From positions 1 through 64,000 of the forward strand of contig NZ_JAFFQC010000004.1 in NCBI RefSeq assembly GCF_016918545.1: 64,000 nucleotides of DNA, in the 5' to 3' direction. The stretch comes from Desulfobulbus alkaliphilus. Its GTDB lineage: Bacteria > Desulfobacterota > Desulfobulbia > Desulfobulbales > Desulfobulbaceae. Numbering within the stretch: position 1 is the first letter of the stretch; every line of letters starts with the position of its first letter. Below the pieces are notes generated by a model. The model saw nothing but the letters and a program-made list of their open reading frames with translations. It did not search any database and was not told where the DNA came from. This document shows, one piece after another, positions 34,673 to 44,648 of this stretch. The position numbers and the translations under genes are program-made.

Positions 34673-36619
34673 ATGGCCCCTCAGGACGAGACCTACCCGC
34701 CGCCAGACAGCCCACCGATCACCCCAGACCCATTAACCGCAACGGATAATGCCTCGGTCACTGTCCATGACCAGGGCCCGATCAGCGAGACCCTCCCTGA
34801 CGGGGCCGACAAATCCCCCGCCGCATCGACAGCCGAGAGCAGTATCCGGGTGTCCGTCACCCTGCTCGATCAATTGATGAATCTTGCCGGCGAGCTGGTC
34901 CTGTCCCGCAATCAATTGCTCCAGACCATCAGCTCCGGAAGCGTCCACGAAGCAGAGGCCGTGGGCCAGCGGATCGACCTGGTAACCTCCGAGTTGCAGG
35001 GGGCCATCATGCTCACCCGCATGCAGCCCATCGGCACCATCCTCGCCAAGATCCCCCGCCTGGTCAGGGACCTGGGCAAGGAACAGCACAAGGAAATCGG
35101 CCTGTCCCTCATCGGTCAGGAGGTCGAACTCGATAAAACCATCCTCGAGGCCATCAATGCGCCGCTGACGCAACTGGTCCGCAACAGGGTCATCCATGGC
35201 CTCGAATCGGCCCGGAACCGACAGGACCTGGGCAAGGATCCGTGCGCTTCCCTGACCATCAAGGCCTACCACGCCGCCGGCCAGGTGGTCATCGCCATCA
35301 GTGACGATGGCCGGGGCATTGATGGCAAACAACTGGCCGAACGCGCCGTGGCCAAGGGCGTTCTCACCGCCGAACAGGCGCAACTGATGTCGACCAAGGA
35401 ACGGCTGCACCTGCTCTTGCTGCCGGAACTCTCCACCGATGAACAGGGGGTCGACCTGGCGGCCATCAAGGAGAGCCTCGATCAACTGGGCGGCTCCATG
35501 GACCTCGATTCCGTGCCTGGACAGGGGGCCACCATTGCCATCAAGCTGCCGCTCACCCTGGCCATCATCCCCTGCCAGATCGTCATGACCGGTAATGAAC
35601 GCTATGCCATCCCCCAGGCCAACCTCGAGGAGCTGCTGCGCATTGCCGCTGCCCAGATCAAGGATCGGGTCGAGCGGGTGGGCGATGCCGAAGTGGTCCG
35701 TCTGCGCGGCAACCTCCTGCCGCTGATCCGCATGGCTGATGTCCTCGGCATCGAGCGAACCTATCTTGATCCTGAACAGGGTGATCGCAAAGCGGATCGC
35801 CGCCACAACATCGCTGACCGCCGCAGCCGGAAAACAGAGGCCACGCAGGCAAGCAGCCCTGCCCCGGTCCCGGCGGACCAGCAGCGACAATCGCCGGATC
35901 GTCGCCAGAGTCCTGCCAGCGCCCTCAATATCGTGGTGGTGTCCACCGGATCACTCAAATACGGTCTGATCGTCGACCGCCTCCTGGATTCGGAGGAGAT
36001 CGTCATCAAGCCCCTGGGCCGCCACCTGCAGCAGTGCCAGGGCTATGCCGGGGCGACCATCATGGGGGATGGCCGCATCGCCCTCATCCTCGATGTGGCC
36101 GACCTGGCCCGCATGGCCGGGCTGACCTCGGTCGAAGGCTCGAAACGGGCCGCCGAGGTGGCCAGTGAAGCCCTGGCCCAGTCCCGGGAGCGGCAGGCCT
36201 TTCTCACTTTCCGCAGCGGACTGAATGAGCAGTTCGCCGTCCCCTTGAACCTGGTGGAACGGGTCGAAAAAATCGACCGGAGCGAGATCGAAGTTCTTGG
36301 CAGCCGCCGGGTCCTGCAGTACCGCGACAGCAGCCTGCCCCTGGTCCGTGTCGACGATGCCGCCGCGGTCGAACCAGTGGCGGACCAGGACAACCTGCTG
36401 GTGATCGTCTTTCGCCTGGAGGGCCGGGATGTGGGCCTGCTGGCCTGCGGGCCGGTGGATGCGGTTGAAGTGACCAGCGACATCGACACCGATACCCTGC
36501 GGCAGACCGGCATCAGGGGCTCGACCATCATCGGCGGCACAACCACCATGCTGGTGGATATCCATGAGATCGTCGGCTGCCTCCATCCGGAATGGTTTGC
36601 CGAGCCCTTGCCCGCGTGA
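34673..36619 (+). CDS. CheA-like protein lacking the HPt domain and the ATP-lid G2 box, with two CheW domains
   Basis: The start ATG 34673 has AGGAG nine bases upstream. After a Pro/Thr-rich N-terminus of about 55 residues come the CheA dimerisation helices (LLDQLMNLAGELVLSRNQLL), a degenerate kinase domain and two CheW-like domains separated by a Gln/Arg/Ser-rich linker. There is no histidine phosphotransfer domain. In the kinase part the N box reads LVRNRVIHGLE instead of LVRNxxDHGIE. The G1 box DDGRGID is present. The G2 box GRGVGMDVV is missing, because STDEQ runs directly into GVDLAAIKESL. It is therefore probably inactive in autophosphorylation and may act as a structural coupling protein. 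CheW and a chemoreceptor follow on the same strand. Confidence 0.85.
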   Translation: MAPQDETYPPPDSPPITPDPLTATDNASVTVHDQGPISETLPDGADKSPAASTAESSIRVSVTLLDQLMNLAGELVLSRNQLLQTISSGSVHEAEAVGQRIDLVTSELQGAIMLTRMQPIGTILAKIPRLVRDLGKEQHKEIGLSLIGQEVELDKTILEAINAPLTQLVRNRVIHGLESARNRQDLGKDPCASLTIKAYHAAGQVVIAISDDGRGIDGKQLAERAVAKGVLTAEQAQLMSTKERLHLLLLPELSTDEQGVDLAAIKESLDQLGGSMDLDSVPGQGATIAIKLPLTLAIIPCQIVMTGNERYAIPQANLEELLRIAAAQIKDRVERVGDAEVVRLRGNLLPLIRMADVLGIERTYLDPEQGDRKADRRHNIADRRSRKTEATQASSPAPVPADQQRQSPDRRQSPASALNIVVVSTGSLKYGLIVDRLLDSEEIVIKPLGRHLQQCQGYAGATIMGDGRIALILDVADLARMAGLTSVEGSKRAAEVASEALAQSRERQAFLTFRSGLNEQFAVPLNLVERVEKIDRSEIEVLGSRRVLQYRDSSLPLVRVDDAAAVEPVADQDNLLVIVFRLEGRDVGLLACGPVDAVEVTSDIDTDTLRQTGIRGSTIIGGTTTMLVDIHEIVGCLHPEWFAEPLPA

Positions 36620-36683
36620 CCGGACCAGAAGGCAGCCCATAATTCCGGCGATCATGACCGCCCGCATCAACCGTGGTCAATCG

Positions 36684-36901
36684 CCTGAATCCGTGATGGC
36701 TGGACGCTTGTTTTGGATATATCTTGCTGTAAGCATAGTATAATTACAGCTAAACCCTTGAAAAGAACTTTCACCAGCCGCCCTTCGGGGCATCCGTCCG
36801 CACGCCATCTTCATTGCCCGTAACCGTCCGATAAAGTCTACTTTAATCGAACGGCCACGAACAACGAAGCTGACGCACGGACGAACGCTCACGGATTCAG
36901 G
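36684..36901 (-). mobile_element. MITE-like element, copy 5 (full length, 218 bp, inverted)
   Basis: The ends are perfect, with target duplication AATCG (36679-36683 and 36902-36906). It is inserted between the CheA-like gene and cheW, ending 29 bp before the cheW start. In the orientation of copy 1, its right half has a perfect 7-bp stem (GCTGTAA with TTACAGC) that other copies have with one mismatch. Confidence 0.9.
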
Positions 36902-36930
36902 AATCGATCAACCATCATTCAGGAACAGCC

Positions 36931-37386
36931 ATGACAACCACGAACACCAGCAGTCAATTGACGGAACTGGCCACCTTCCAGGTCGGCGAGGCCATTTGCG
37001 GCATGGAGATCCTGCAGATCCAGGAAATCAACAAAGTGACCCAGATGACCCGGGTGCCGCAGGCGCCGGAGGATGTGCTCGGCATCCTCAACCTGCGCGG
37101 CCAGATCGTCACGGTCATCGACCTGGCCCGCCGCCTGGGTCTCGTCGCCATGGAACCACCATCCCAGGCCCGGGTGATCATCGTCAACACCAGCGGCGGC
37201 AAGGTCGGCATCCTGGTCCATCGGATCAGGGACGTGGTCGCCGTGGACCTGCTCCAGAAGGAGGCGGCCCCCGCCAATATGCGCGGCATTCAGGGTCGGT
37301 ACTTCACCGGGGTCTGCAAACAGGACAACAACCTGATCGGCCTGCTCGACATCGACAGGATCCTGGCCATCCAGGAGGATTCCTGA
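36931..37386 (+). CDS. cheW: Chemotaxis coupling protein CheW
   Basis: The 151-residue protein has the whole CheW fold: LATFQVGEAICGMEILQIQEI at the N-terminus, then VLGILNLRGQIVTVIDLARRLGL, the conserved receptor/kinase-binding stretch, and GVCKQDNNLIGLLDIDRIL near the C-terminus. It couples receptors to a CheA kinase. Here the adjacent CheA-like protein looks catalytically dead, so a kinase from elsewhere would be needed. The ribosome site is AGGA, 6-9 bases upstream. Confidence 0.93.
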   Translation: MTTTNTSSQLTELATFQVGEAICGMEILQIQEINKVTQMTRVPQAPEDVLGILNLRGQIVTVIDLARRLGLVAMEPPSQARVIIVNTSGGKVGILVHRIRDVVAVDLLQKEAAPANMRGIQGRYFTGVCKQDNNLIGLLDIDRILAIQEDS

Positions 37387-37512
37387 GGACAAAAGACGAG
37401 GACGACAGGCGCTGCAGGAAGCGAATACAAACGAGGGCCTTTTGAACAGGCGTACCAGGGATCGGCACGGGCAGCACACCGAGACCGCACAATCAACCAC
37501 AAGGAGAGAACG

Positions 37513-39177
37513 ATGTTGAAAAATTTCAAGATTGGAACACGGCTTGGTTTGGGATTCGGTGCCATTCTGGTGCTGCTGATGGTTGTCGGCGGCGATGCCA
37601 TCATGGAGATCCGCTCCCTGCACCGACAGATTGACCTGCTTGTCACCGACCGGATGGTCAAGACCGAACAGGCCAACAGTGTCATCGATGATCTCAATGT
37701 CATTGCCCAGGCATTACGCAATATCTACATTGACACCAACAGGGAGCGCCAGGGAGAAGAACTGCGCCGGATCGCCGATGCCCGGCAAAGGATCGCGACC
37801 CAGGTGGATGAATTCAGCCGAACGATCACCTCCGAGCGCGGTGTAGCTCTCCTCAGGGCGGTGACCGCTGTCCGCCCCGAATACATCCGCCACACCGAAG
37901 CCTACATGGATTTGATCAGGACGGAGCAGCTCGAACCTGCCAGAGCGCTGCTTCTCAGCGAAATCCGTGAGGTGCAAGGGGCCTATATTAACGGCATCAA
38001 TGAACTGATCGAGTATCAAACCTACCTGGCCAACAGAGACGGCCAGCAGGCGGGTCAGGATGCCTCCCGGGCCACGACCGTGATCGGCATCCTGCTGCTG
38101 GTCGCCCTGGTGCTGAGCATCGGTCTGGCCTTCCTCATCATCCGCTCCATCACCGGCCCGGTGGGCAAGGCCTCGGTCCTGGCCGAGACCATGGCCAAAG
38201 GGGATTTCACCGCCAAGCTGGACATCAATCAGAAGGACGAGATCGGCCTTATGGCCACCTCCCTCAACACCATGGTGACCCAGCTCAGCACCATGATCCG
38301 CGACATTATCAGCGGCGTCGATCGGCTCGCCGCCTCCTCCAACGACATGGCCGCGGTGTCCAAGCAGCTGTCGACCGCGGCCAAGGATACCGCGGACCGG
38401 TCCAGCGCCGTGGCCGCGGCGACGGAAGAGATGAGCACCAACTTCCAGTCAGTGTCCGCCGCCATGGAGCAATCCTCGAGCAACGTCAACATGGTGGCCT
38501 CCTCCACTGAAGAGATGACCGTCACGGTCAACGAGATCGCCCAGAGCGCGGAAAAAGCCCGCTCCATCTCCGAGAACGCGGTCAAGCAGTCCCAGCAGAC
38601 TTCCGAGAAAATGACCCATCTGGGCGAGTCGGCCCGTAAGATCGGCCGGGTCACCGAGACCATCACCGAGATCTCCGAGCAGACCAACCTGCTGGCCCTC
38701 AACGCCACCATCGAGGCGGCCCGGGCCGGCGAGGCCGGCAAGGGCTTTGCCGTGGTCGCCAACGAGATCAAGGAACTGGCCCGCCAGACCGCCGAGGCCA
38801 CGGTGGACATCAAGAATCAGATCAGCGAGATGCAGGCCACCACCACCACCACGGTGGAGGATATCGAGAAAATATCCGCGGTGATCAACGAAATCAACAG
38901 CGTCATCAACGGCATTGCCACCGCTGTCGAGGAGCAATCCGCCGCCTCCAATGAAATCGCCAACAATATCTCACAGGCCTCCCAGGGCATTGCCGAGGTC
39001 AATGAGAATGTCGCCCAGAGCACGGTGGTCGTTGCCGAGATCACCCGCGACATCAATGGCATCAACGAGCAGTCCGGTCAGGTGGGCGACGGCAGCGCCC
39101 AGGTGCAGCAGAACGCCCAGGGGCTGGCCGAGTTGGCCACTCAACTGGATAACCTGGTGAAACAATTCAAGGTCTGA
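37513..39177 (+). CDS. Methyl-accepting chemotaxis protein
   Basis: The 554-residue chemoreceptor has an N-terminal membrane helix ([15 protein letters not shown]), a four-helix-bundle periplasmic domain (about 35-185), a second helix ([22 protein letters not shown]), HAMP, and a cytoplasmic coiled coil with the strictly conserved tip [19 protein letters not shown]. Methylation-type Gln/Glu pairs occur on both sides of the tip. The ligand is not evident. It has AAGGAG upstream and lies 126 bp after cheW. It would assemble with CheW and the CheA-like protein in an array. Confidence 0.95.
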   Translation: MLKNFKIGTRLGLGFGAILVLLMVVGGDAIMEIRSLHRQIDLLVTDRMVKTEQANSVIDDLNVIAQALRNIYIDTNRERQGEELRRIADARQRIATQVDEFSRTITSERGVALLRAVTAVRPEYIRHTEAYMDLIRTEQLEPARALLLSEIREVQGAYINGINELIEYQTYLANRDGQQAGQDASRATTVIGILLLVALVLSIGLAFLIIRSITGPVGKASVLAETMAKGDFTAKLDINQKDEIGLMATSLNTMVTQLSTMIRDIISGVDRLAASSNDMAAVSKQLSTAAKDTADRSSAVAAATEEMSTNFQSVSAAMEQSSSNVNMVASSTEEMTVTVNEIAQSAEKARSISENAVKQSQQTSEKMTHLGESARKIGRVTETITEISEQTNLLALNATIEAARAGEAGKGFAVVANEIKELARQTAEATVDIKNQISEMQATTTTTVEDIEKISAVINEINSVINGIATAVEEQSAASNEIANNISQASQGIAEVNENVAQSTVVVAEITRDINGINEQSGQVGDGSAQVQQNAQGLAELATQLDNLVKQFKV

Positions 39178-39200
39178 CAGCAGCTCCAGGGTCAAACTTC

Positions 39201-39240
39201 AGGGGCGAATGCAGCAGTTGTGCATTCGCCCCTGTGTTTC
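39201..39240 (+). terminator. Terminator-type hairpin after the chemoreceptor
   Basis: The 13-bp perfect stem AGGGGCGAATGCA (39201-39213) and TGCATTCGCCCCT (39221-39233) has a 7-nt loop and is followed by a weak T-rich run (GTGTTTC). Confidence 0.7.
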
Positions 39241-39290
39241 TCGCCCAATCGGCTCAGTGTACCTCTCACCGAACGATTATCCACGCTTGG

Positions 39291-39992
39291 TCATCGCGAT
39301 CCTTTTACATATTCAGGGTACAATTTTATAACGCATTCGGGGCAAATACCATGGCTTAATTCAGCTTCGGGATGGCGAATAAGATAATGCTCAACGGGGT
39401 GCCAATTATCTTCTTTGTCTCTGATGCTTTTGCAACTCGAACAAATCGGCACAATGCCTCGCAAGGCCTGCAGTTCCATCAAATAGTCTGTCAATTGCTT
39501 GTTCTCATCGACAAGAGCTTGATTTAAAAAAATCAGTTCAAGGTGAGACTCGATCATATCCTTGAATTTCAGCATGAGTTGCTCGACGACCGGAGAGTAT
39601 TCATTCCGCTTGTTATCCAACACACAAATCGTGCCAAAAGGTTTCTTCGTTGGCAGAAAAACCGGAAACCCCAAATAAGAAATCATATTCAGCCTTATAT
39701 CCGGGTTGTTTTTCCAATTTTCGTCCGCCAAGGCATCAGGAATCAGAAGTTTGCCCCTGGAGTTAATCACAGTTTCACAATACAGTCCTGAACCCTGGAA
39801 ATGTTCTTTATCTCCGAGACGATAAGGATTATCCTGGCTGCGATTTGAAACAAAAACTTCAATATCAGACTCGTCTAATCTCATGATCAACCCGACAGGC
39901 ACGTTGCAAACCTGCGTGAGGATATCAACGATTTCCTGCCAGTTATTCTGAACATCCTCGGGAATGGTAATTTCAATTCTTTTATTCAGCAT
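39291..39992 (-). CDS. GAF-domain protein with C-terminal Cys-rich motif
   Basis: The 233-residue protein has an N-terminal GAF domain (VDILTQVCNVPVGLIMRLD, GSGLYCETVINSRGKLLIPD, YLGFPVFLPTKKPFGTICVLD) and a coiled helix. It ends with a short module containing LRGIVPICSSCKSIRD and HGICPECVIKLYPE. These two Cys pairs could bind a metal. This C-terminal module is widespread at the ends of signalling proteins in this bacterial group, usually without a known role. GAF domains bind small ligands or photopigments; here the ligand is unknown. No output domain is present. The convergent terminator at 39201-39240 separates it from the chemoreceptor. Confidence 0.8.
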   Translation of the reverse strand: MLNKRIEITIPEDVQNNWQEIVDILTQVCNVPVGLIMRLDESDIEVFVSNRSQDNPYRLGDKEHFQGSGLYCETVINSRGKLLIPDALADENWKNNPDIRLNMISYLGFPVFLPTKKPFGTICVLDNKRNEYSPVVEQLMLKFKDMIESHLELIFLNQALVDENKQLTDYLMELQALRGIVPICSSCKSIRDKEDNWHPVEHYLIRHPEAELSHGICPECVIKLYPEYVKGSR

Positions 39993-40076
39993 CTTCAGCT
40001 CTTAAAGTGGGTCATCCAACGGACAGGGGCTTTTTTTGCGGTCTCCTTCGCACCAGCAAATTCCAAAACCTGATCA

Positions 40077-41900
40077 TTAAATTGACGTCAGTGTTTTTTT
40101 CACGCTGCGGTTTCTGCCCGTTTTTTTAGCCTCATACAAGGCGTCATCAACGATTTTCAACATCTGGTCAGGCTCGGCTATTTCTGGAGTGTAGACTGTG
40201 ACTCCAATACTTACAGAGATATGAAACGGGTCGAGGTCGGCTGGAATCGGGCTTGTTTCCAGGTATTTCCTGAGTCGTTCCGCTATGAAGTAGGCTCCAT
40301 CAAGGTCGGTCCTGGGCAGAAGCAGCATGAATTCTTCACCGCCGGTTCTGGCAAAAATATCCACTTTGCGGATGTTTCCGGTGATGACCATGCTGAAATG
40401 CCGCAGGGTGGCATCGCCCACGTCATGACCGAAACGGTCGTTAATGGCCTTGAAGTGATCTATATCCAGCATCAGCAGAGAAAAGGGCTGTCCATACCGC
40501 CTGGCGCGCAGTATTTCCTGTTGCAGCGCCTGCATGAAGTGTCTTCTGTTCCAGAGACCGGTGAGTTCGTCTGTTGCGGCAAGGTAACTCAGCTTTTCTT
40601 CAGCCGCCTTCCGGTCGCTGATGTCAATGATCAGCCCTTCTATGCCCAGCACGTTGTCATGATCATCATAAATCAGGACACCCTTTTCATAAACCCACTT
40701 CACTGTCTTATCCGCGGTGATAATCCTGTATTCCAGCTCAACCGGAAGTTTTGAACTTCTCGCCTTTTCCCATTGTTCAACAATACTTTCCCGGTATTCA
40801 GGAACAATAAGACTATTGTAGGAGACAACCCGGTTGTCAACCAGCTCCTCGCTTTCGTAGCCGGTCAGCTCCCGACACCCTCTGGATACGAACTGCATGG
40901 TCCAGTCCCGGTCATACAGACACCGGTAGGCCATGCCCGGAATGTTGGCAATGAGCACTGACTTGCTCCGTTCGGTTTCCCGCAGCGCGGCAAGGGCATT
41001 CTTCAACCGATGATTCCAGTAAAAAGACACCGTGAGCAATACACCAATAAAAACAATCAGACGAATGAACCAGGCCAGGTCAACCGCCTGGACGAATTCG
41101 ATATTGACATGGCGGTTTATGATTTCCTCCCGTTCCCTCGGCGTAATGGTGAGGATGGCCTTGTTGAGAATATCCGTCAGCTCGTGCGTTTCCTTGAGCA
41201 CCCCCATGCGCAGATGGTTGACATAATGAGGCTCAGGGGGTTGTCCGGCAATTTTCAGGTTGAACCAGCCGTCTTTGCGGATGGTGTAGGCAGCTATGGT
41301 CAGGGAACGGAGGGTCATGTCCGCCTTGCCCTCGGAAACCATGCGGTAACACGCATGTTCACTATCCACGGTGATGATGTCCAGGTTGGGATAATCCCGG
41401 CGCAAAAACTCCTCCATGGATGTACCGTGAGGCAGGACCACTGTCCTGTCCACCAACTCGGAGGGATTTGAGATGAAGTCGTGCTCGTTCCTGGTGATGA
41501 ATACATTGGGGGCGACAAACAGAGGCTCCGTGAAATCCAGCCACTCTTCCCTTTCAGTGGTCTGATTTAAAAAGGGGATGAGCATGCAACCGCCTTCTCT
41601 GGAAACCACAAGGGTTTCCTGCCAATCCACCGTGGGCACGATCACAAAGGGGATACCCAGGCGCTGTGAGATAATCTCCACAAGGTCCGATGCAATTCCG
41701 GTAAAGTTGCCCTGTTCATCCATGTGCTCATACGGTTGCCAATCCGGGTCCACGCACATGGTGACCTTGCCCAGCCGGTCCAGGTACGCCCGTTGCTGTG
41801 CAGTTAGTTCCATTGCGATTGCCGATGAAAGCGGGAGGAACATGATCGCCACGACCGAAAGAAATCTCATGCCCACGTTCAGCACTGCCCTGCCAGACAT
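40077..41900 (-). CDS. Diguanylate cyclase with periplasmic amino-acid-type binding domain and PAS
   Basis: After a signal peptide (ending SSAIAMELTAQQ), the first half is an SBP_bac_3 domain (VTMCVDPDWQPYEHMDEQGN). A membrane helix follows (AWFIRLIVFIGVLLTVSFYW), then a PAS domain (AYRCLYDRDWTMQFVSRGC) and a GGDEF domain with the active-site GGEEF. A product-inhibition I-site, RKVD, lies five residues before GGEEF. It should make cyclic di-GMP in response to an extracellular solute. The length is 607 residues. It is the last of a run of minus-strand signalling genes. Confidence 0.9.
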   Translation of the reverse strand: MSGRAVLNVGMRFLSVVAIMFLPLSSAIAMELTAQQRAYLDRLGKVTMCVDPDWQPYEHMDEQGNFTGIASDLVEIISQRLGIPFVIVPTVDWQETLVVSREGGCMLIPFLNQTTEREEWLDFTEPLFVAPNVFITRNEHDFISNPSELVDRTVVLPHGTSMEEFLRRDYPNLDIITVDSEHACYRMVSEGKADMTLRSLTIAAYTIRKDGWFNLKIAGQPPEPHYVNHLRMGVLKETHELTDILNKAILTITPREREEIINRHVNIEFVQAVDLAWFIRLIVFIGVLLTVSFYWNHRLKNALAALRETERSKSVLIANIPGMAYRCLYDRDWTMQFVSRGCRELTGYESEELVDNRVVSYNSLIVPEYRESIVEQWEKARSSKLPVELEYRIITADKTVKWVYEKGVLIYDDHDNVLGIEGLIIDISDRKAAEEKLSYLAATDELTGLWNRRHFMQALQQEILRARRYGQPFSLLMLDIDHFKAINDRFGHDVGDATLRHFSMVITGNIRKVDIFARTGGEEFMLLLPRTDLDGAYFIAERLRKYLETSPIPADLDPFHISVSIGVTVYTPEIAEPDQMLKIVDDALYEAKKTGRNRSVKKTLTSI

Positions 41901-41969
41901 CTTGGCAAGGTCATTCGGTCTCGTCTGAAAAAGTACATAAAGGGTATTATCCTTGCCTGCATTCTTAAG

Positions 41970-41989
41970 CGAAGGGCGGCTGGTGAAGG
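41970..41989 (+). repeat. 20-bp relic of the MITE core
   Basis: The 20 bases CGAAGGGCGGCTGGTGAAGG match the conserved centre of the element, and nothing else of it is present. It lies in the intergenic region before the PAS kinase. The match is too long for chance but too short to reconstruct the event. Confidence 0.4.
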
Positions 41990-42017
41990 GTGTGAGTCAT
42001 GGGCCCGAGGCCTCCGG

Positions 42018-44204
42018 TCAGCCATGCAGTGAATCACCTTTTTTCCTGTCGGTGAAAGTCAGGGTGATGCTGGTGCCATTATCCTGGTCAACAACGTACT
42101 GGCCGCCGAGTTGGTGCCGACCCAGCATGCGAACGAGCGTCATGCCCAAGGTTTTGGTTTCCGTCCAGTCAAATCCAGGCGGCCAGCCGATACCGTTGTC
42201 GGCCACAGTGAGAGTATAGGTATCCTTGTCCCGGTGGAAGCTGACCAGAATTCGGCAATCATTGTTGCCGGGGCGGGGTTTGCCCTCCGGAAAGGCGTAT
42301 TTGAGGGCATTGGTCACCAGTTCGTTGACAATCAGGCCACAGGGCGAGGCCAGGTCCAAGGGGATATTGCTCCCCGGAGCATCGACCAGGCAAGTGATCT
42401 CAGGAGAGCCGAAGGTGGTGCGCAGGTGGGAAATCAGGGCCTGGGTGTAGTCATGAAAATCGATGGTGGCCAGTGAATCGGCCCGGTAGAGTTTTTCATG
42501 AACCAGGCTCATGGATCGGATGCGGTTACTCAGCTCGGTGAAGATGACCTGGCCGTTGGGATCCTCGAGGGTCCGCCGTTGCATGTCCATGAGGCTGATG
42601 ATGGCGGCCAGGTTGTTTTTCACCCGGTGATGGATTTCGCGCAGCAGGACCTCTTTTTCACTGAGAGCGGTGGCGAGCTGTTGTTCGTAACGTTTCCGCT
42701 CGGTGATGTCAAGGATGACACCGGAAATCCTGACAGAATCACTCACCCTGTTTTGTTCAATTTCCGCCATTGAAAAAATGTTTTTTAATTGGCCAGTGTT
42801 TTTGGTGATGATATCATATTCCAGGTTGCCCGGTTTGCCATTTTCAATCAGATCAACCATCGCCTGATGAACCCTTGCCCGCTCAACAATGCAGCTTTCC
42901 ACCTCCTCTGCACTGAAACTCTCTTTGTCCAGGTCAAACCCAAATATTTTTCTTGCTTCATCGGAACCCCAGTATTTTCCGGTTTGCGGGTTATATTCCC
43001 AAATACCCACCTTGGCCAGCGCCTGGGCCTTTTTGTACCGTGATTCACTGAGCCTTAGGCGCTCTGTCTGGTGTTTGCTTTCTGTAATATCGACATGGGT
43101 CCCTATCACCCTGTCAGGTTTCCCGGTGGCATTTTTAAAGATGTTCGCCCTGGAGAGGATGTGCATCCAGTGTCCGTCTTTATGCCGCATCTGAAATTCC
43201 ACCTCAAACCGTTCGCGCTTCCCTTTCAGGACCTCCCGCATTATCTGCCAGGATTTTTCAACATCTTCTGGCCTGGTTAGTTTTTCCCACACCGAAAAAT
43301 CATCGGGCAGTTCATGTGGTTCGTAGCCAAGCATGCGTTTCCATCCAGGAGAATAGTAAATTTTCCTGGTCTCCAGATCCCATTCATAAACACCATCCCT
43401 GGTCGCATCCATGGCTAAATGAAAGCGTTCCTCGCTTTCCTTCAGTGCCTTTTCCGTCTGCTTTTTCTCGGTTATATCCTCGATGGCGGCAATATGCACC
43501 GCCCTGTTGGCAAGATAAAAATGTTCGGAGGTGACTTCTACCGAGAGTAACCGCCCATCCTTTTTTCGATAGACTCGTTCTTGTTTTGATACCTTTACCC
43601 GACACGCCTGGCGGGTCGCTTCAGGGGTCGTAGACAGGTCTGCCATCTGCATGGATACCAGTTTTTCAGGGGTATAACCGAACAATTGCGAGGCTTTGGT
43701 GTTGCACTCCAGGATTTGGGTGGTCTCATTGTCGACTAAAAACATGGCATTCACACCCATGTTAAAAATCAGGCGGTATTTTTCCTCACTCTCTTCCGCC
43801 TTTTTCCGCGCCGTGACATCCGTATAAAAACCTTGATGCGCAACGATTTGCCCATCCTCTCCCCGTACCGCGTGAACATTGCTGGAGACCCACAACTCGG
43901 TGCCGTCCCTACGTCGAAATCGGCATTCGTGGTTGACCACCTCGCCCTGTTCTTCCATCAGGCGCATGAATTTCCTCCTGTCGACGGGGTCGGCATACAC
44001 CTGAGTGGCCATATCGGTGACCGACTCGATCAGCTCTTGCCGGGTATCGTAGCCAAGCATTTTCGCTGTCGCGGGATTGACCGAGATATAGCGCCCTTCG
44101 GGCGTGGAAGTGAAGACACCCACGGGGGCCCTCATGAAGAGGTCCTCAAGATCAGAGTCGGGCATAGGGCCACTGCCGGTGCTGGAAGTAGTTGATTCGG
44201 ACAT
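42018..44204 (-). CDS. Multi-PAS cytoplasmic sensor histidine kinase (HisKA_2 type)
   Basis: The 728-residue protein has no membrane helix. Five PAS domains in series are followed by the HisKA_2/HATPase module, with phosphoacceptor box REIHHRVKNNLAAI and ATP motifs VTNALKYAFPEGK and DNGIGWP. The first PAS begins near LEDLFMRAPVGVF. The kinase resembles the one at 30.1-33.1 kb in its C-terminal 200 residues. It is 66 bp after the small unknown protein gene and before the diguanylate cyclase gene on the same strand, but with 117 bp between. No receiver is fused. Confidence 0.88.
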   Translation of the reverse strand: MSESTTSSTGSGPMPDSDLEDLFMRAPVGVFTSTPEGRYISVNPATAKMLGYDTRQELIESVTDMATQVYADPVDRRKFMRLMEEQGEVVNHECRFRRRDGTELWVSSNVHAVRGEDGQIVAHQGFYTDVTARKKAEESEEKYRLIFNMGVNAMFLVDNETTQILECNTKASQLFGYTPEKLVSMQMADLSTTPEATRQACRVKVSKQERVYRKKDGRLLSVEVTSEHFYLANRAVHIAAIEDITEKKQTEKALKESEERFHLAMDATRDGVYEWDLETRKIYYSPGWKRMLGYEPHELPDDFSVWEKLTRPEDVEKSWQIMREVLKGKRERFEVEFQMRHKDGHWMHILSRANIFKNATGKPDRVIGTHVDITESKHQTERLRLSESRYKKAQALAKVGIWEYNPQTGKYWGSDEARKIFGFDLDKESFSAEEVESCIVERARVHQAMVDLIENGKPGNLEYDIITKNTGQLKNIFSMAEIEQNRVSDSVRISGVILDITERKRYEQQLATALSEKEVLLREIHHRVKNNLAAIISLMDMQRRTLEDPNGQVIFTELSNRIRSMSLVHEKLYRADSLATIDFHDYTQALISHLRTTFGSPEITCLVDAPGSNIPLDLASPCGLIVNELVTNALKYAFPEGKPRPGNNDCRILVSFHRDKDTYTLTVADNGIGWPPGFDWTETKTLGMTLVRMLGRHQLGGQYVVDQDNGTSITLTFTDRKKGDSLHG

Positions 44205-44270
44205 GGACGGCTCCTCGGGATGGCAACCGCTTCCCTCGGGAAAACAGCGACCGAGATCGGAAAACCAATC

Positions 44271-44648
44271 TTACGGCCTGAAGTGTTTGCACATATTTTC
44301 CAGACACGACGCCAGGGCACCAAACCCGTCTTCAGCGAAGAATATCAGTCGGGGAGCAAGCAACCAGGTATCATGACTGAAAAGTTGTTCTTCCTTTTCC
44401 AGCACTAAAAGTATTCTGAAGGAAAGATACTCTGACCGTGATTGTATCAATTGGTCGAGATCCATTTCATTGGCGGCGAAAAGGATCATGACATCATTAC
44501 TGCGCAGCTGCAGGCTCACGGGAGAAGTCAAACCTGAACCCGGCGGCAACACGCATAATCTGCCGTTGAACGGAACCGTCCGCAGATATGCCTCGAGCCG
44601 ACGATACTCGTCCGAGTCACTGGTGCCGTACAGAAAAACCTTGTTCAT
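44271..44648 (-). CDS. Small protein of unknown function, possible pseudo-receiver
   Basis: The 125-residue protein alternates hydrophobic strands and helices (KVFLYGTSDSDEYRRLEAYL, RSNDVMILFAANEMDLDQL, FRILLVLEKEEQL, RLIFFAEDGFGALASCLENM), a pattern like a receiver or a small alpha/beta fold. It lacks the phosphoacceptor Asp/Thr/Lys set. It lies between the NtrC-type regulator and the PAS kinase on the same strand, so it may be a signalling adaptor. I do not recognise the family. Confidence 0.6.
   Translation of the reverse strand: MNKVFLYGTSDSDEYRRLEAYLRTVPFNGRLCVLPPGSGLTSPVSLQLRSNDVMILFAANEMDLDQLIQSRSEYLSFRILLVLEKEEQLFSHDTWLLAPRLIFFAEDGFGALASCLENMCKHFRP

Noticed and set aside
34733-35890. 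385-residue minus-strand frame opposite the CheA-like gene
   Set aside because: Shadow of a GC-rich coding region. It is rich in Asp/Gly/Leu with no motif.
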